A DNA stretch of 64,000 bases from Paludibacter sp. 47-17. Lineage in GTDB: Bacteria > Bacteroidota > Bacteroidia > Bacteroidales > Paludibacteraceae. Shown piece after piece: positions 28,527-37,798 of the stretch. Positions within the stretch are counted from its first letter, which is position 1. Each line of letters starts with the position of its first letter. Under the pieces are notes generated by a model, which saw nothing but the letters and a program-made list of their open reading frames with translations, ran no database searches and had not been told where the DNA came from. The stretch spans positions 28,484-92,483 of the forward strand of contig MKVT01000021.1 in assembly GCA_001898935.1 (NCBI GenBank), read 5' to 3'. The position numbers and the translations under genes are program-made.

Positions 28527-29738
28527 TTAACACATTTCACCCAACACTTTGCCGAAGCGAGCCAATCCTCCAAGGGCAGTTTCCTTATACAAACTGGGTA
28601 AATCATGCCCCGTTGTACGCATGGTTTCCACCACTTTATCGAAACTGATAATGTGTTTGCCATCGGTCATCATGGCTGCCATATTAGCATCCAGCGCCCT
28701 CAACGCTCCGAACGAGTTGCGTTCGATGCACGGAATCTGAACCAGTCCGCACACCGGATCGCAGGTTAACCCCAGGTGATGCTCCAACCCCATCTCGGCG
28801 GCATATTCAATTTGCTGAGGCGAACCGCCGAACATCTGGTTGGCTGCTGCCGCCGCCATGGCACAGGCGGTACCTACTTCACCCTGACAGCCCACCTCGG
28901 CCCCCGAAATAGAAGCGTTTTTCCGGGTGATATTTCCAAACAACCCGGCAGTGGCCAGCGCCTGTAGTATATTTTTATCGGAAAATTCGTGGTACGTCTT
29001 CATATGGTACAAGATAGCCGGCAAAACTCCCGCGGCGCCACAGGTAGGCGCGGTAACCACCTCGCCCCCGCTCGCATTCTGTTCCGAAACAGCCAGTGCA
29101 TACGACATAATCAGACAACGGTTTTGCAAACTCACCTTGTAACTTTTCGCCTTTATCCAGTACGAGGCCGCCTTCCGGCGAAGGTTTAAACCGCCCGGTA
29201 ACACTCCGTCGTTTTCCAGGCCCTCTTTCACCGATTTTTGCATCGCGCGCCATACCTCATTCATATAATCCCATAAATCCGGTTCTTCCCGCTCCTGTAT
29301 GTATTCCCAGTAGGTTTTCCCCCGCCGCTCGATCCAATGTAAAATATCGGTAATCGACTCGTGTTCGTACACTTGTTTTTCGTTCAGATCGGTAGTATCG
29401 TCAATTATTTTTCCTCCACCCACACTGTACACCACCCATTCGGCCATCACCTGCCCGGCACGGTTCAGCGCTTCCAGCTTTAAGGCGTTCGGATGCATCG
29501 GCAAGTAAATCTCGGGCATCCATAAAAACTCAACCGCTTTCGGACGAAAAGCATCGGTAATAGCGGTATCGGTGAAGTGGCCTTTGCCTGTTGCGGCCAG
29601 ACTTCCGTACAAATGCACACGAAACGAGACTGCTTCGGGATGGCGCTCGTTGAAAAGCTGTGCTGCTTTTTTGGGGCCCATCGTATGACTGCTCGACGGA
29701 CCGTTACCTATCCGGTAAATTGATTTTATACTCTCCAT
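28527..29738 (-). CDS. sdaA: L-serine ammonia-lyase (serine dehydratase), iron-sulfur type
   Basis: Cytoplasmic enzyme that deaminates L-serine to pyruvate and ammonia with a [4Fe-4S] cluster. The 403-residue protein is the single-chain form: the beta-domain begins SIYRIGNGPSSSHTMGPKKAA, and the alpha-domain carries the cluster cysteines in APTCGAAGVLP and TCDPVCGLVQIPCIERN, with GAEVGCQGEVGTACAMAAAAA between. Length and motifs are normal. It starts 18 bp after the HTCS2 stop and is probably read from the same mRNA, with the hairpin at 28412-28462 ending it. Linkage to a glycan regulator is unusual; serine from O-glycosylated peptides is one speculative connection. Confidence 0.95.
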   Translation of the reverse strand: MESIKSIYRIGNGPSSSHTMGPKKAAQLFNERHPEAVSFRVHLYGSLAATGKGHFTDTAITDAFRPKAVEFLWMPEIYLPMHPNALKLEALNRAGQVMAEWVVYSVGGGKIIDDTTDLNEKQVYEHESITDILHWIERRGKTYWEYIQEREEPDLWDYMNEVWRAMQKSVKEGLENDGVLPGGLNLRRKAASYWIKAKSYKVSLQNRCLIMSYALAVSEQNASGGEVVTAPTCGAAGVLPAILYHMKTYHEFSDKNILQALATAGLFGNITRKNASISGAEVGCQGEVGTACAMAAAAANQMFGGSPQQIEYAAEMGLEHHLGLTCDPVCGLVQIPCIERNSFGALRALDANMAAMMTDGKHIISFDKVVETMRTTGHDLPSLYKETALGGLARFGKVLGEMC

Positions 29739-29756
29739 GTCGCGTTTTTTCTGATT

Positions 29757-32700
29757 TCAATTTGTATCTTCTTCCTCCTCCAAAGATACTACATTTTCGT
29801 CGGATTTACGAAATTCGGAAGGCGACATTCCAAAATGTTCTTTAAAACACTTGGCAAAATATTTGGGCGAACTGAATCCCATCATATACGTAATCTCCGA
29901 TATATTGTATTCCGGATGATCGGTAAGGTAACTTGCCGCCTTTTTCAACCGTACGTTCAGGATAAAATCGTTGGGGGTCTGTCCCGTTATTCCTTTTATC
30001 TTCGAGAACAACTTGGTACGGCCCAGTGCCATCTCCCTCGAAAATGCCTGAACATCGAATTCGCTGTCGTCGATATGCGATTCGATGACTTGCTGAGCCT
30101 TTTCAAGAAACTCCCTGTCGAGCTGGTTGGTAGCCAGCAACCGGGGCGAAAAATCGGTTTGCCTGCTAAACTTCTCCTGCAGCATCTTCCGGTTGTTGAT
30201 CAGATTGTTACAACGGGTAATCAGTGTTTTAACATTGAAGGGCTTGGTAATATAATCATCGGCTCCCAGCCGTAATCCTTCGATCGTGTATTCCACCGCG
30301 GTTTGTGCTGTAAGCAATACCACCGGAATATGGCTGACCTGGAAATTATTCTTGATTTTCGAACACAACTCGCTGCCCGACATCCGGGGCATCATCAAAT
30401 CGCTGAGTACCAGGTCGGGCTGATGTTCCAGTACTTTTTCCAGACCTTCCTCGCCGTCGCCGGCTACAAACACATCGTATACCGGTTCGAAAAGCTGCTG
30501 CAACATCAACCGTAATTCTTCATTATCTTCCACAACCAGTATCCGTGGCCGGTCGTGACGGTGCGCCAACTGCGTTTCCTTCATTTCGGCAATAAAGTCT
30601 TTATCGAGCGGCTCGAACACATTCATACACAATTCGTCGGCGGTTGCCGGAAGAGCTGCCTTTTGATCGTCAGTGAAATGCGCCGATCCTTTACGGAGTA
30701 TTACCCGGAACACCGACCCTTCGTTCACCGTGCTGCTTACTTCGATACGGGCATGGTGCGCATCGAGTATATTACGCGACAATGCCAGCCCTATACCGGT
30801 GCCCGGAGTCATACCATTGGTGTTCAATCCGTTTTCGGCCTGGTAAAAACGATCGAAAATTTTATCGATCGCCGATGCCTCTATGCCCGATCCGGTATCG
30901 ATCACGTCCACCGTCACCGTTGCGGCATCTTCGTAACACCGGATGGTGATGGCTCCGTCGCGCTGAGTATACTTGAATGCATTGGAAATCAGGTTGAAAA
31001 ACACTTTCTGCAGTTGGTTGGCGTCATACCAGAGCTTCACCTCGTCCTGAATGCCTTCAAAACCGAACCGGATGGAACGATAGCTTGCATATTCGGCAAA
31101 GGATAAATACATTTCGTATAAAAAAGCCATAAAATCCCGTTCCGATACTTTCATCTGCAAATGTCCCTGTTCGCTTTTCCGGAACTCCAACAGCTCTGTA
31201 ATCAGATTCTGCATATTGTTGGTATTTCGCTTGATATTCAATATCCGGTTATACACTGTGGGCTGTATGCCCTGCATTTGCAGCAGCATATCGACCTGTC
31301 CGTTGATAAGCGTCAGCGGTGTACGGAATTCGTGGGATATATTGGTGAAAAACTTCAGTTTCGACTGATTCACTTCCTCAATATGATGCTTTTCACGCTG
31401 TTCGAGCTCCAAGGAAGCCTTCAGCAAAAGCTTTGACCGAACAAACAGAATATACCTCCAGATCAGAAACGCCAGCGTCAAAATGTAAAAAAGATAGGCA
31501 TACCATGCTTTGTAAAACGGAGGATCGACTTTCAGGTGTAAACTGGTGCGGGCCACCACCGAACGGTCCTGTGCCGACAGGGCTTCCAACGTCAGATCGT
31601 AACTTCCGGCTGCCAGTCCCATGAAGTTTAAGCTGGTAGTACCTCGCGGCAGCTCGGTCCATTGATCCGTCAAACCCCGGAGTTTATACCGGTAGATGGG
31701 CTGGTTCACGGCAATGTAATTGTTCGACGCGAATTCCAGGGTAACCATCGTATGCCGGTGGGTCAATGTGATGGAATTCGTAAACGGCAAGGCCTGATGC
31801 AACACACCTGTTTCATCGCCCGGATGAACCAACTGGTTATTAACCCATAGCTGAACCAGGTTGATATTAAAAGGCCGGTCGGGTATCGTGAGGTTTTGTT
31901 CCTGAAACGAAACCATGCCGTTCATGCCGGCTACAAATATTTCGCCGGTCGACAGCGAGTGCATCCCTCCGTTGAACAACGAATTCAACGGAAATCCGTT
32001 CTGACGATCATAGTTGGTGGTGGTACGGGTCTCGGCATCGAGAATCGACAGCCCCTGCGTGGTCGCAATAAAAATATATCCGTACGGCGACTCCATCATA
32101 TTACTTATATAATCGTTGCGCAGACCGGTATTCAGCGAGTTAAAGCGCCGAAAACGCCCGGTAGCTTTATCGAACAGATTCAACCCTCCTCCGTTGGTAG
32201 CTACCCAGAGCCGCCCTTTACTGTCCTTCAACAACTTGGTAATACTGTTGTTGCTCAAACTAAGTGTATCGCCGGGCTCATGCATATACGACTTCAATTG
32301 CTCGTTTTTCAGGTTGTAACTCCAGAGTCCCGTCCCGCCTATCCACAACACATCGCCATCGAGTTTCAGATCGACCGAATAGCTGACGTACCTGTGCAGC
32401 TTTTCCGAAAGCAGCCTTACCGCTCCGGTCGACGGATTGAAAACAAAAATACCATTGTAGGTACCCACCAGCAAATCGTTGCCGTAAGGCACTATCGACC
32501 GTACGATATTCGACTGTTCGAGGGTGGCATCTAACACCGGAAAACGGCGCAGCCTCCCCGACGACGGATAAAACAGGCTGATACCGCCCAGGTGCGTACC
32601 TAAATACAAAATATCCTTCGTTTTATCATAATAGGCTGTCTTTATATTGTCGGACGTGAGCCCGTGAGGCTGAATACGATAATTGGTGTAGAGCCGCGTC

Positions 32701-33800
32701 GACGGCCGGTACCAGATCAGTCCTTCACCTTCGGTGCATAAAAACAAACCGCCCCGGTTGTCTTCATGTATATCGCTGATGACCGGGAACGCTTTGTTTA
32801 AAAACGATCCCTTCCGCAAATCATGAAAAGTATAAAAATCGATTTCCGGATTGAAAAAATTCACCCCTCCAAAATAAGTCCCTATCCAGATAGTACCCTG
32901 GATATCTTTGTAAAGCGACCATACCGACTCGTTGGACAACTGCTGCATCCGCTGGCTACCGGCTTCATAATGCTCGAAAACCTCCTGGTCGATCAACATC
33001 TTATCGAGTCCCTTTCGGGTCCCTATCCACAACACGTCGTTGTTGTCCTGCGTAATCGCCCGCACAAACGACGACGAAATACTGTTCGACGAATGCGAGG
33101 TATCGGGCATATAATTGCGGATGCGGCCACCCCGTTCGATACGGAAAAGCCCGTTGTACCAGGTACCTATCCAGATGTTTTTACGCGAATCCTCCAGGAT
33201 CGACGAAACCTGGCTACCCACATCGATCACTTTTCGCATTTTCTTGTTGGGATCGACAATGTATACCCCGCTGTTGAGCGTCCCGATGACCAGCTGCTTC
33301 TGACTCGTTTCCCGTAAAATCCGAATTTGCGACGAGCTTTCGGGTAACTCGGCATATATTTTTTTTACTCCGTCCCGGTACTCGAAAACCGTGTTACGCT
33401 CGGCAATCCATAAACAAGAGGTGCCATATGCAACGGCGTCGGCATTTTCGCGTTGTATATTCACCAGTCGTCCGGTACGTAAATCGTATCGATTGATTCC
33501 CCCCTGGCTGTGTATAAATACGGATCCCGACTTGTCGCCGCAAATATTGCGAATCAAACTGCCGTGCAACGAATTGGTATCGTTGGGTACCGGCCGTATC
33601 ACCTCCATCGAATTACCATTGTACCGGCTCACTCCTTCGCGCGTCCCAAACCACATGGCACCCAGCTCATCCTGGTAAATCGTCATGACCGACAATTGCG
33701 ACAAACCTTCTTCGATCCCGATTTTTGAGAAATAGACATCGTCGGCAGCGGCCGTCACCATCGAAAAGATAAAAAGTACAAAGAACCAGATTCGCTTCAT
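29757..33800 (-). CDS. Hybrid two-component system sensor/regulator (HTCS2)
   Basis: PUL-type sensor and transcription factor of 1347 residues from the ATG at 33800 (MKRIWFFVLFIFSMVTAAA signal peptide). Periplasmic propeller repeats (EGLSQLSVMTIYQDELGAMW at the start) and a Y_Y_Y domain lead to a membrane segment (AWYAYLFYILTLAFLIW). The cytoplasmic half has HisKA with His823 (NISHEFRTPLTL), HATPase (GTGIGLALS), a receiver domain with Asp1134 (LSDLMMPRMSG), and an AraC HTH (ISEITYMMGFSSPKYFAKCF). A short acidic tail (SLEEEEDTN) follows. Its promoter carries the same operator-like motif as two PUL promoters, so it may be autoregulated or controlled by HTCS1. It is co-transcribed with sdaA. Confidence 0.95.
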   Translation of the reverse strand: MKRIWFFVLFIFSMVTAAADDVYFSKIGIEEGLSQLSVMTIYQDELGAMWFGTREGVSRYNGNSMEVIRPVPNDTNSLHGSLIRNICGDKSGSVFIHSQGGINRYDLRTGRLVNIQRENADAVAYGTSCLWIAERNTVFEYRDGVKKIYAELPESSSQIRILRETSQKQLVIGTLNSGVYIVDPNKKMRKVIDVGSQVSSILEDSRKNIWIGTWYNGLFRIERGGRIRNYMPDTSHSSNSISSSFVRAITQDNNDVLWIGTRKGLDKMLIDQEVFEHYEAGSQRMQQLSNESVWSLYKDIQGTIWIGTYFGGVNFFNPEIDFYTFHDLRKGSFLNKAFPVISDIHEDNRGGLFLCTEGEGLIWYRPSTRLYTNYRIQPHGLTSDNIKTAYYDKTKDILYLGTHLGGISLFYPSSGRLRRFPVLDATLEQSNIVRSIVPYGNDLLVGTYNGIFVFNPSTGAVRLLSEKLHRYVSYSVDLKLDGDVLWIGGTGLWSYNLKNEQLKSYMHEPGDTLSLSNNSITKLLKDSKGRLWVATNGGGLNLFDKATGRFRRFNSLNTGLRNDYISNMMESPYGYIFIATTQGLSILDAETRTTTNYDRQNGFPLNSLFNGGMHSLSTGEIFVAGMNGMVSFQEQNLTIPDRPFNINLVQLWVNNQLVHPGDETGVLHQALPFTNSITLTHRHTMVTLEFASNNYIAVNQPIYRYKLRGLTDQWTELPRGTTSLNFMGLAAGSYDLTLEALSAQDRSVVARTSLHLKVDPPFYKAWYAYLFYILTLAFLIWRYILFVRSKLLLKASLELEQREKHHIEEVNQSKLKFFTNISHEFRTPLTLINGQVDMLLQMQGIQPTVYNRILNIKRNTNNMQNLITELLEFRKSEQGHLQMKVSERDFMAFLYEMYLSFAEYASYRSIRFGFEGIQDEVKLWYDANQLQKVFFNLISNAFKYTQRDGAITIRCYEDAATVTVDVIDTGSGIEASAIDKIFDRFYQAENGLNTNGMTPGTGIGLALSRNILDAHHARIEVSSTVNEGSVFRVILRKGSAHFTDDQKAALPATADELCMNVFEPLDKDFIAEMKETQLAHRHDRPRILVVEDNEELRLMLQQLFEPVYDVFVAGDGEEGLEKVLEHQPDLVLSDLMMPRMSGSELCSKIKNNFQVSHIPVVLLTAQTAVEYTIEGLRLGADDYITKPFNVKTLITRCNNLINNRKMLQEKFSRQTDFSPRLLATNQLDREFLEKAQQVIESHIDDSEFDVQAFSREMALGRTKLFSKIKGITGQTPNDFILNVRLKKAASYLTDHPEYNISEITYMMGFSSPKYFAKCFKEHFGMSPSEFRKSDENVVSLEEEEDTN

Positions 33801-33827
33801 CGGTGTTATATGTATTAAATTATTTTT

Positions 33828-33835
33828 CAAAAATA
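33828..33835 (-). promoter_or_regulatory. Promoter -7 box (TATTTTTG) of HTCS2
   Basis: Exact TAnnTTTG on the minus strand, 27 nt before the ATG at 33800, with GAAT rather than TTTG at -33. It supports the internal start at 33800, because the longer frame would begin inside the promoter. Confidence 0.6.
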
Positions 33836-33877
33836 CACAATTCCGGTTGAGTTCGATTCCGTTATCGTCCGAAAAAT

Positions 33878-33896
33878 GAATAATTTTGTACGCGAA
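33878..33896 (-). promoter_or_regulatory. Candidate operator upstream of HTCS2
   Basis: The minus strand reads TTCGCGTACAAAATTATTC. TTCGCGTACAA is identical to the beta-helix site, and the G of GTAC (base 33891) is 56 nt upstream of the -7 box, the same spacing as at 1916/1860 and 7611/7667. The 3' half diverges (AAATTATTC rather than TATCGG). Confidence 0.5.
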
Positions 33897-33940
33897 AAGA
33901 CTTTTTTGACCTGACTGCGAAAATAAATTAAAATATTTAG

Positions 33941-33948
33941 TAACTTTG
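33941..33948 (+). promoter_or_regulatory. Promoter -7 box (TAACTTTG) of the kinase operon
   Basis: Exact TAnnTTTG, 44 nt upstream of the kinase ATG at 33993. No TTTG at 20-nt spacing. It is divergent from the HTCS2 promoter, and the shared GTAC lies 53 nt upstream in this direction, but the flanks do not match the motif orientation. Confidence 0.55.
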
Positions 33949-33992
33949 CCGTACTAAACAGATATTTTTAAAATAAGACAATTTTATCCACC

Positions 33993-35075
33993 ATGAAAGA
34001 AATTTATTCACAGTTTCAGCTTAGCTGCGAAATAGCAGAAGTCAAACCGCTAAAAATCGGTCATATCAACGATTCGTACACGCTCTGGGGGGCCGGCGAA
34101 TCCGACGAATCCTACTTTCTGCAACGCATCAATCACAATATTTTTAAAGATGTGGAAGGACTCCAGCGGAACATCAAAATCGTAACCGACCATATCCGGG
34201 CCAAGCTTATCCGCGAAGGAGTCGAGAATGTGGCACAACGGGTGATGCAGCTGGTACCGACCCACGATGGCAAACTCTATTACCACGACAAGGATGGAAA
34301 TTACTGGAGGGTGTATGTCAATATAAAAAACACGCATAGCTACGACCAGATCACTCCCGAACTCGCCTACGAGGCCGGAGTGGCGTTCGGGAATTTCCAG
34401 ATGCAACTGGTGGATGTTCCCAAAGAGAATATGATCGAACCGATACCCGATTTTCACAACGTGGCCTTCCGCGTACAGCAACTTAAGGATGCCGTCGGGG
34501 AAAACAAAGCGGGCCGGCTTGAAAAAACACAGTGGATGGTGGACGAATTGTTGCGACGGGCCGACGAGATGTGCCTTCCCCAGCAACTGTACCGCGAAGG
34601 TAAAATGCCGGGACGCATCAACCACCACGACACTAAAATCAATAACATGCTCTTCAACGATAAAGATGAGCCTTGTTGCGTGGTCGATCTCGATACCGTG
34701 ATGGAAGGAATCGTTCTTTCCGATTTTGGCGATTTTATGCGCACGGCCGCCAATACGGGCGCCGAAGATGATGCCAATCTCGATAATATCGATGTGAACA
34801 TGGATATTTTCGAAGCCTACACCCGGGGCTACCTGAAGGCAGCCACTTTCCTTACTCCCATTGAACTGGAATACCTGGCATTCGGAGCGAAAATGCTTTC
34901 GTATATGCAAACGGTACGGTTCTTTGCCGACTACCTCAACGGCGATACCTACTACAAGATCCAGCATCCCGAACACAACTGGCAGCGGTCGCTGGCCCAG
35001 TTCCGCCTGCTGCAGAAACAGGAAGAAAAATTCGGACAGATGCAGGCTATTGTCAACCAATGCACCAACCAATAA
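33993..35075 (+). CDS. nahK: NahK-like N-acetylhexosamine 1-kinase (APH fold)
   Basis: Cytoplasmic sugar kinase of 360 residues in the aminoglycoside-phosphotransferase fold. INDSYTLW gives the nucleotide-binding strand, GRINHHDTKINNMLF is the Brenner-type HxDxxxxN motif (catalytic Asp213), and VVDLDTVMEG supplies the metal-binding Asp. The sequence and setting match N-acetylhexosamine 1-kinases, which phosphorylate GlcNAc or GalNAc at C1 for salvage; sugar preference is inferred. It begins an apparent operon with the NagB-like/PIG-L gene 9 bp downstream. In this window it would accept HexNAc released by the GH20, GH18 and possible GH31 enzymes. Other APH-fold small-molecule kinases are the alternative. 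Confidence 0.8.
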   Translation: MKEIYSQFQLSCEIAEVKPLKIGHINDSYTLWGAGESDESYFLQRINHNIFKDVEGLQRNIKIVTDHIRAKLIREGVENVAQRVMQLVPTHDGKLYYHDKDGNYWRVYVNIKNTHSYDQITPELAYEAGVAFGNFQMQLVDVPKENMIEPIPDFHNVAFRVQQLKDAVGENKAGRLEKTQWMVDELLRRADEMCLPQQLYREGKMPGRINHHDTKINNMLFNDKDEPCCVVDLDTVMEGIVLSDFGDFMRTAANTGAEDDANLDNIDVNMDIFEAYTRGYLKAATFLTPIELEYLAFGAKMLSYMQTVRFFADYLNGDTYYKIQHPEHNWQRSLAQFRLLQKQEEKFGQMQAIVNQCTNQ

Positions 35076-35084
35076 ACAATTCAT

Positions 35085-37070
35085 ATGCATTTCGATTTAA
35101 GTTCAAAAATCACACTCGAACGTATACCGGAACGGTACTACAAACCTACCGATCTGATTGAAAAAATCCGTCAGACGCAATACGAAAAAATTGAAACCGA
35201 AATTTTTGATGAACCTCTGCTGGCATCGGGACAAATTGCAGCCGAAATCGCATCGCTGATCAAGAAGAAAAAAGCGGCTAAAGCCAATTGTGTGCTGGGG
35301 CTTTCGGGAGGATCGACCCCGCTCTTCGTATACGACGAACTGGTACGCCTGCACCGCGAGGAAGGATTGAGTTTCGAAAATGTGATCGTGTTCAATATCA
35401 CGGAGTTTTACCCCGTTCCCGATCCTCAATCGCATTCGAATACCCGTTTGCTGAAAGAGTATCTGATTGACAAAGTAAATATCAAGAAAGAAAACTTTCA
35501 TACTTTTTCGCCCGCAGCCACCAGCAATCTGAATCACTTTTGCTACGACTACGAAAATCAGATCGACCGCAAAGGAGGACTCGATCTGGTGCTCGTCAGC
35601 GTGGGGCTGGTAGGCAACCTGGCCTACAACGAGCCCGGATCCAATATTGGTTCGCGCACCCGGTTGATGCTGCTCGACAACGAATCGCGTCGCGACCTGA
35701 AGCAGTTCTACAGCAACTCCGGCAATATCCCCGCGTATGCATTCACGGTGGGCCTGTCGTCGATCATGAATGCCGGACAGGTGATTCTGATGGCATGGGG
35801 TGAACACAAAGCCAATGTGATCAAAAAAGTGATCGAGACAAAAGCCGACGACACTGTGCCGGCATCGCTGCTCCAGCTTCATAAAAATGCCAAGGTAGTG
35901 CTCGATGTGAGCGCCGCTCAAATGCTTACCCGGCTCAGCCAGCCCTGGCTGGTGGGTTCGTGCGACTGGACCAATCAACTCATTCGACGCGCCATCGTAT
36001 GGTTGTGCGAACAAACCGGCAAACCGATCTTGAAACTCACCAATAAAGATTACAACCAGCACGGACTCGACGAACTGCTGGTGAAACATGGTTCGGCTTA
36101 TGACGTAAACATACGCATATTCAACGACTTGCAACATACCATTTCGGGCTGGCCGGGCGGAAAACCCAATGCCGACGACTCCAACCGTCCCGAACGGGCC
36201 ACTCCGTTTCCCAAACGCGTTATCGTGTTCAGTCCGCACCCCGACGACGATGTGATTTCGATGGGCGGTACCTTCCAGCGTCTGGTCGACCAGGGGCATG
36301 AGGTTCATGTTGCCTATCAGACTTCGGGTAATATTGCAGTGGGCGACGATGAGGCCTACCGGTACGTGGCCACGATGAAAAATGTTGCCGCTGCTTATTG
36401 CGACGGCAATCTCGACACCTTGATCGGCAAACTCGACCAAACACTCGATTTATTGCGTAATCCGCAACAATACGGCGATACGATCCCACGCGAAGTGCTG
36501 AATATCAAAGGACAGATTCGTCGCGAAGAAGCGCGTTCGGCCTGTCGTTTCGTGGGGGTTAAACCCGAAAACGTGCACTTCCTCGATTTGCCGTTCTACG
36601 AAACGGGTCAGGTTAAAAAAGGCAATCTTACCGAGAAGGATGTTCAGATTGTCATGCAATTGTTTGAGGACGTGAAACCTCATCAAATCTATGTTGCCGG
36701 CGACCTGGCCGATCCGCACGGCACACACAAGGTATGCCTGAATGCAGCGCTGGCCGCCCTGGACGAAATGAAGGCGACCGAAGCACTGAAGGATTGCCGG
36801 GTTTGGATGTACCGCGGTGCCTGGGCCGAATGGGAAATCGACCACATCGAGATGGCAGTGCCGATCAGTCCGGAGCAATTATTACGTAAACGTCATTCGA
36901 TACTGAAACACCAGTCGCAAATGGAAGCCGCACCCTATATGGGCAACGACGAAAGGCTCTTCTGGCAACGGGCCGAAGAACGCAACCGGGCAACCGCCTC
37001 GTTGTATCAGAATCTGGGACTGGCATCCTACGAAGCAATAGAAGCATTTGTAGAATATAAATTTAAATAA
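35085..37070 (+). CDS. NagB-like / PIG-L deacetylase fusion protein
   Basis: Cytoplasmic fusion of 661 residues. The N-terminal ~270 residues have the glucosamine-6-phosphate deaminase fold (VLGLSGGSTPLFVYDEL; LAYNEPGSN). The usual catalytic residues are changed, however: the DEY motif is ITEFYP, and the Asp-Gly-His of the active-site loop is replaced in VSVGLVGNLAYNEPG. Relatives in Bacteroidota, often named glucosamine-6-phosphate deaminase-like, show similar changes, so this is a family trait rather than decay. The C-terminal part (~380-640) is a PIG-L/LmbE zinc deacetylase with VFSPHPDDDV and DPHGTHK. A plausible role is deacetylation and sensing or processing of amino-sugar phosphates; the true reaction is unknown. 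Next gene is 72 bp away across a hairpin. Confidence 0.85.
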   Translation: MHFDLSSKITLERIPERYYKPTDLIEKIRQTQYEKIETEIFDEPLLASGQIAAEIASLIKKKKAAKANCVLGLSGGSTPLFVYDELVRLHREEGLSFENVIVFNITEFYPVPDPQSHSNTRLLKEYLIDKVNIKKENFHTFSPAATSNLNHFCYDYENQIDRKGGLDLVLVSVGLVGNLAYNEPGSNIGSRTRLMLLDNESRRDLKQFYSNSGNIPAYAFTVGLSSIMNAGQVILMAWGEHKANVIKKVIETKADDTVPASLLQLHKNAKVVLDVSAAQMLTRLSQPWLVGSCDWTNQLIRRAIVWLCEQTGKPILKLTNKDYNQHGLDELLVKHGSAYDVNIRIFNDLQHTISGWPGGKPNADDSNRPERATPFPKRVIVFSPHPDDDVISMGGTFQRLVDQGHEVHVAYQTSGNIAVGDDEAYRYVATMKNVAAAYCDGNLDTLIGKLDQTLDLLRNPQQYGDTIPREVLNIKGQIRREEARSACRFVGVKPENVHFLDLPFYETGQVKKGNLTEKDVQIVMQLFEDVKPHQIYVAGDLADPHGTHKVCLNAALAALDEMKATEALKDCRVWMYRGAWAEWEIDHIEMAVPISPEQLLRKRHSILKHQSQMEAAPYMGNDERLFWQRAEERNRATASLYQNLGLASYEAIEAFVEYKFK

Positions 37071-37076
37071 CCAACT

Positions 37077-37119
37077 GATTACGGCGGATCATACGGGTTC
37101 TCGTAGGTCCGCCGTAATC
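37077..37119 (+). other. Perfect 12-bp inverted repeat between operon genes
   Basis: GATTACGGCGGA (37077-37088) and TCCGCCGTAATC (37108-37119) form a perfect 12-bp stem, and an inner TACG/CGTA pair extends it. No T-tract follows on plus (ACTCTAAC). It is likely an intercistronic stabiliser or a weak terminator after the NagB-like/PIG-L gene. Confidence 0.6.
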
Positions 37120-37142
37120 ACTCTAACACTATACCCAATTTC

Positions 37143-37787
37143 ATGAAACGTCTGAACATTAAATTCATTCCCGAACTAGCTGAAATGCGAATTGGAGAAG
37201 TGGGCTCGTATCTGACCGCTACCACCCTTTGGCATGCAATTAATTGTGTGAACTGGCCCGATCAGTTCGGTTACAAACCTCAGACTAAATTCATGATCGG
37301 ACGTTCCGAATCGGCGCTCTACATTCATTACAAAGTGGACGAGCTGGATGTGAAGGCAATTTACGCTACCGATCAGGAACCGGTATGGCAGGATAGTTGC
37401 GTGGAGTTTTTTGTTCAACTGCCCAACGATGAGGGATATGCCAACTTTGAGTTCAACTGCATTGGAACAGCACTGGCTACGAAACGGAAATCGCGCAACG
37501 AGGGCATTCGACCGTTCTCGATCGACGAAATGGCGAGCATCGAACGTCATGCTTCGCTGGGTCGCGAGCCGTTGGAGAAAACCGGCAAAACGACCTGGGA
37601 ACTGACCGTGAAAATCCCTTTCGGCTTAATCGGAATTACTTCAATCGACAAATCGGCTCCTCTTCATACCAATCTGTATAAGTGTGGCGATGCGACGGCT
37701 AATCCGCACTACCTGAGTTGGAGCGAAATCGGCACACCGACTCCCGACTTTCATCGTCCGGAATTTTTCGGCATTATGAACTTATAA
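37143..37787 (+). CDS. CBM9-like carbohydrate-binding domain protein, no signal peptide
   Basis: A 214-residue protein that resembles stand-alone family 9 carbohydrate-binding (CBM9_2-like) proteins. Visible features are YIHYKVDELDVKAIY, the acidic strand pair PVWQDSCVEFFVQLPN, NFEFNCIGTALA and TWELTVKIPFGLIG, and the PEFFGIMNL end. There is no N-terminal signal peptide, so it is probably cytoplasmic, which is odd for a sugar-binding module. The creatininase-family gene begins 12 bp later. It could bind an imported oligosaccharide or a sugar intermediate in the kinase/deacetylase pathway. Function is not established. Confidence 0.75.
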   Translation: MKRLNIKFIPELAEMRIGEVGSYLTATTLWHAINCVNWPDQFGYKPQTKFMIGRSESALYIHYKVDELDVKAIYATDQEPVWQDSCVEFFVQLPNDEGYANFEFNCIGTALATKRKSRNEGIRPFSIDEMASIERHASLGREPLEKTGKTTWELTVKIPFGLIGITSIDKSAPLHTNLYKCGDATANPHYLSWSEIGTPTPDFHRPEFFGIMNL

Positions 37788-37798
37788 CTGCTGCCACA

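Noticed and set aside
33885..33948. Operator for the kinase operon using the same GTAC
   Set aside because: Spacing is 53 nt and the flanks match only in the opposite orientation, pointing to HTCS2.
35103..36440. 445-codon leftward frame opposite the NagB-like/PIG-L gene
   Set aside because: Antisense shadow of a well-supported fusion protein; no signal peptide, motif or promoter.
37077..37119. Possible tRNA or small RNA gene
   Set aside because: The hairpin lacks a cloverleaf, T-loop and CCA-type end; it is a simple inverted repeat.
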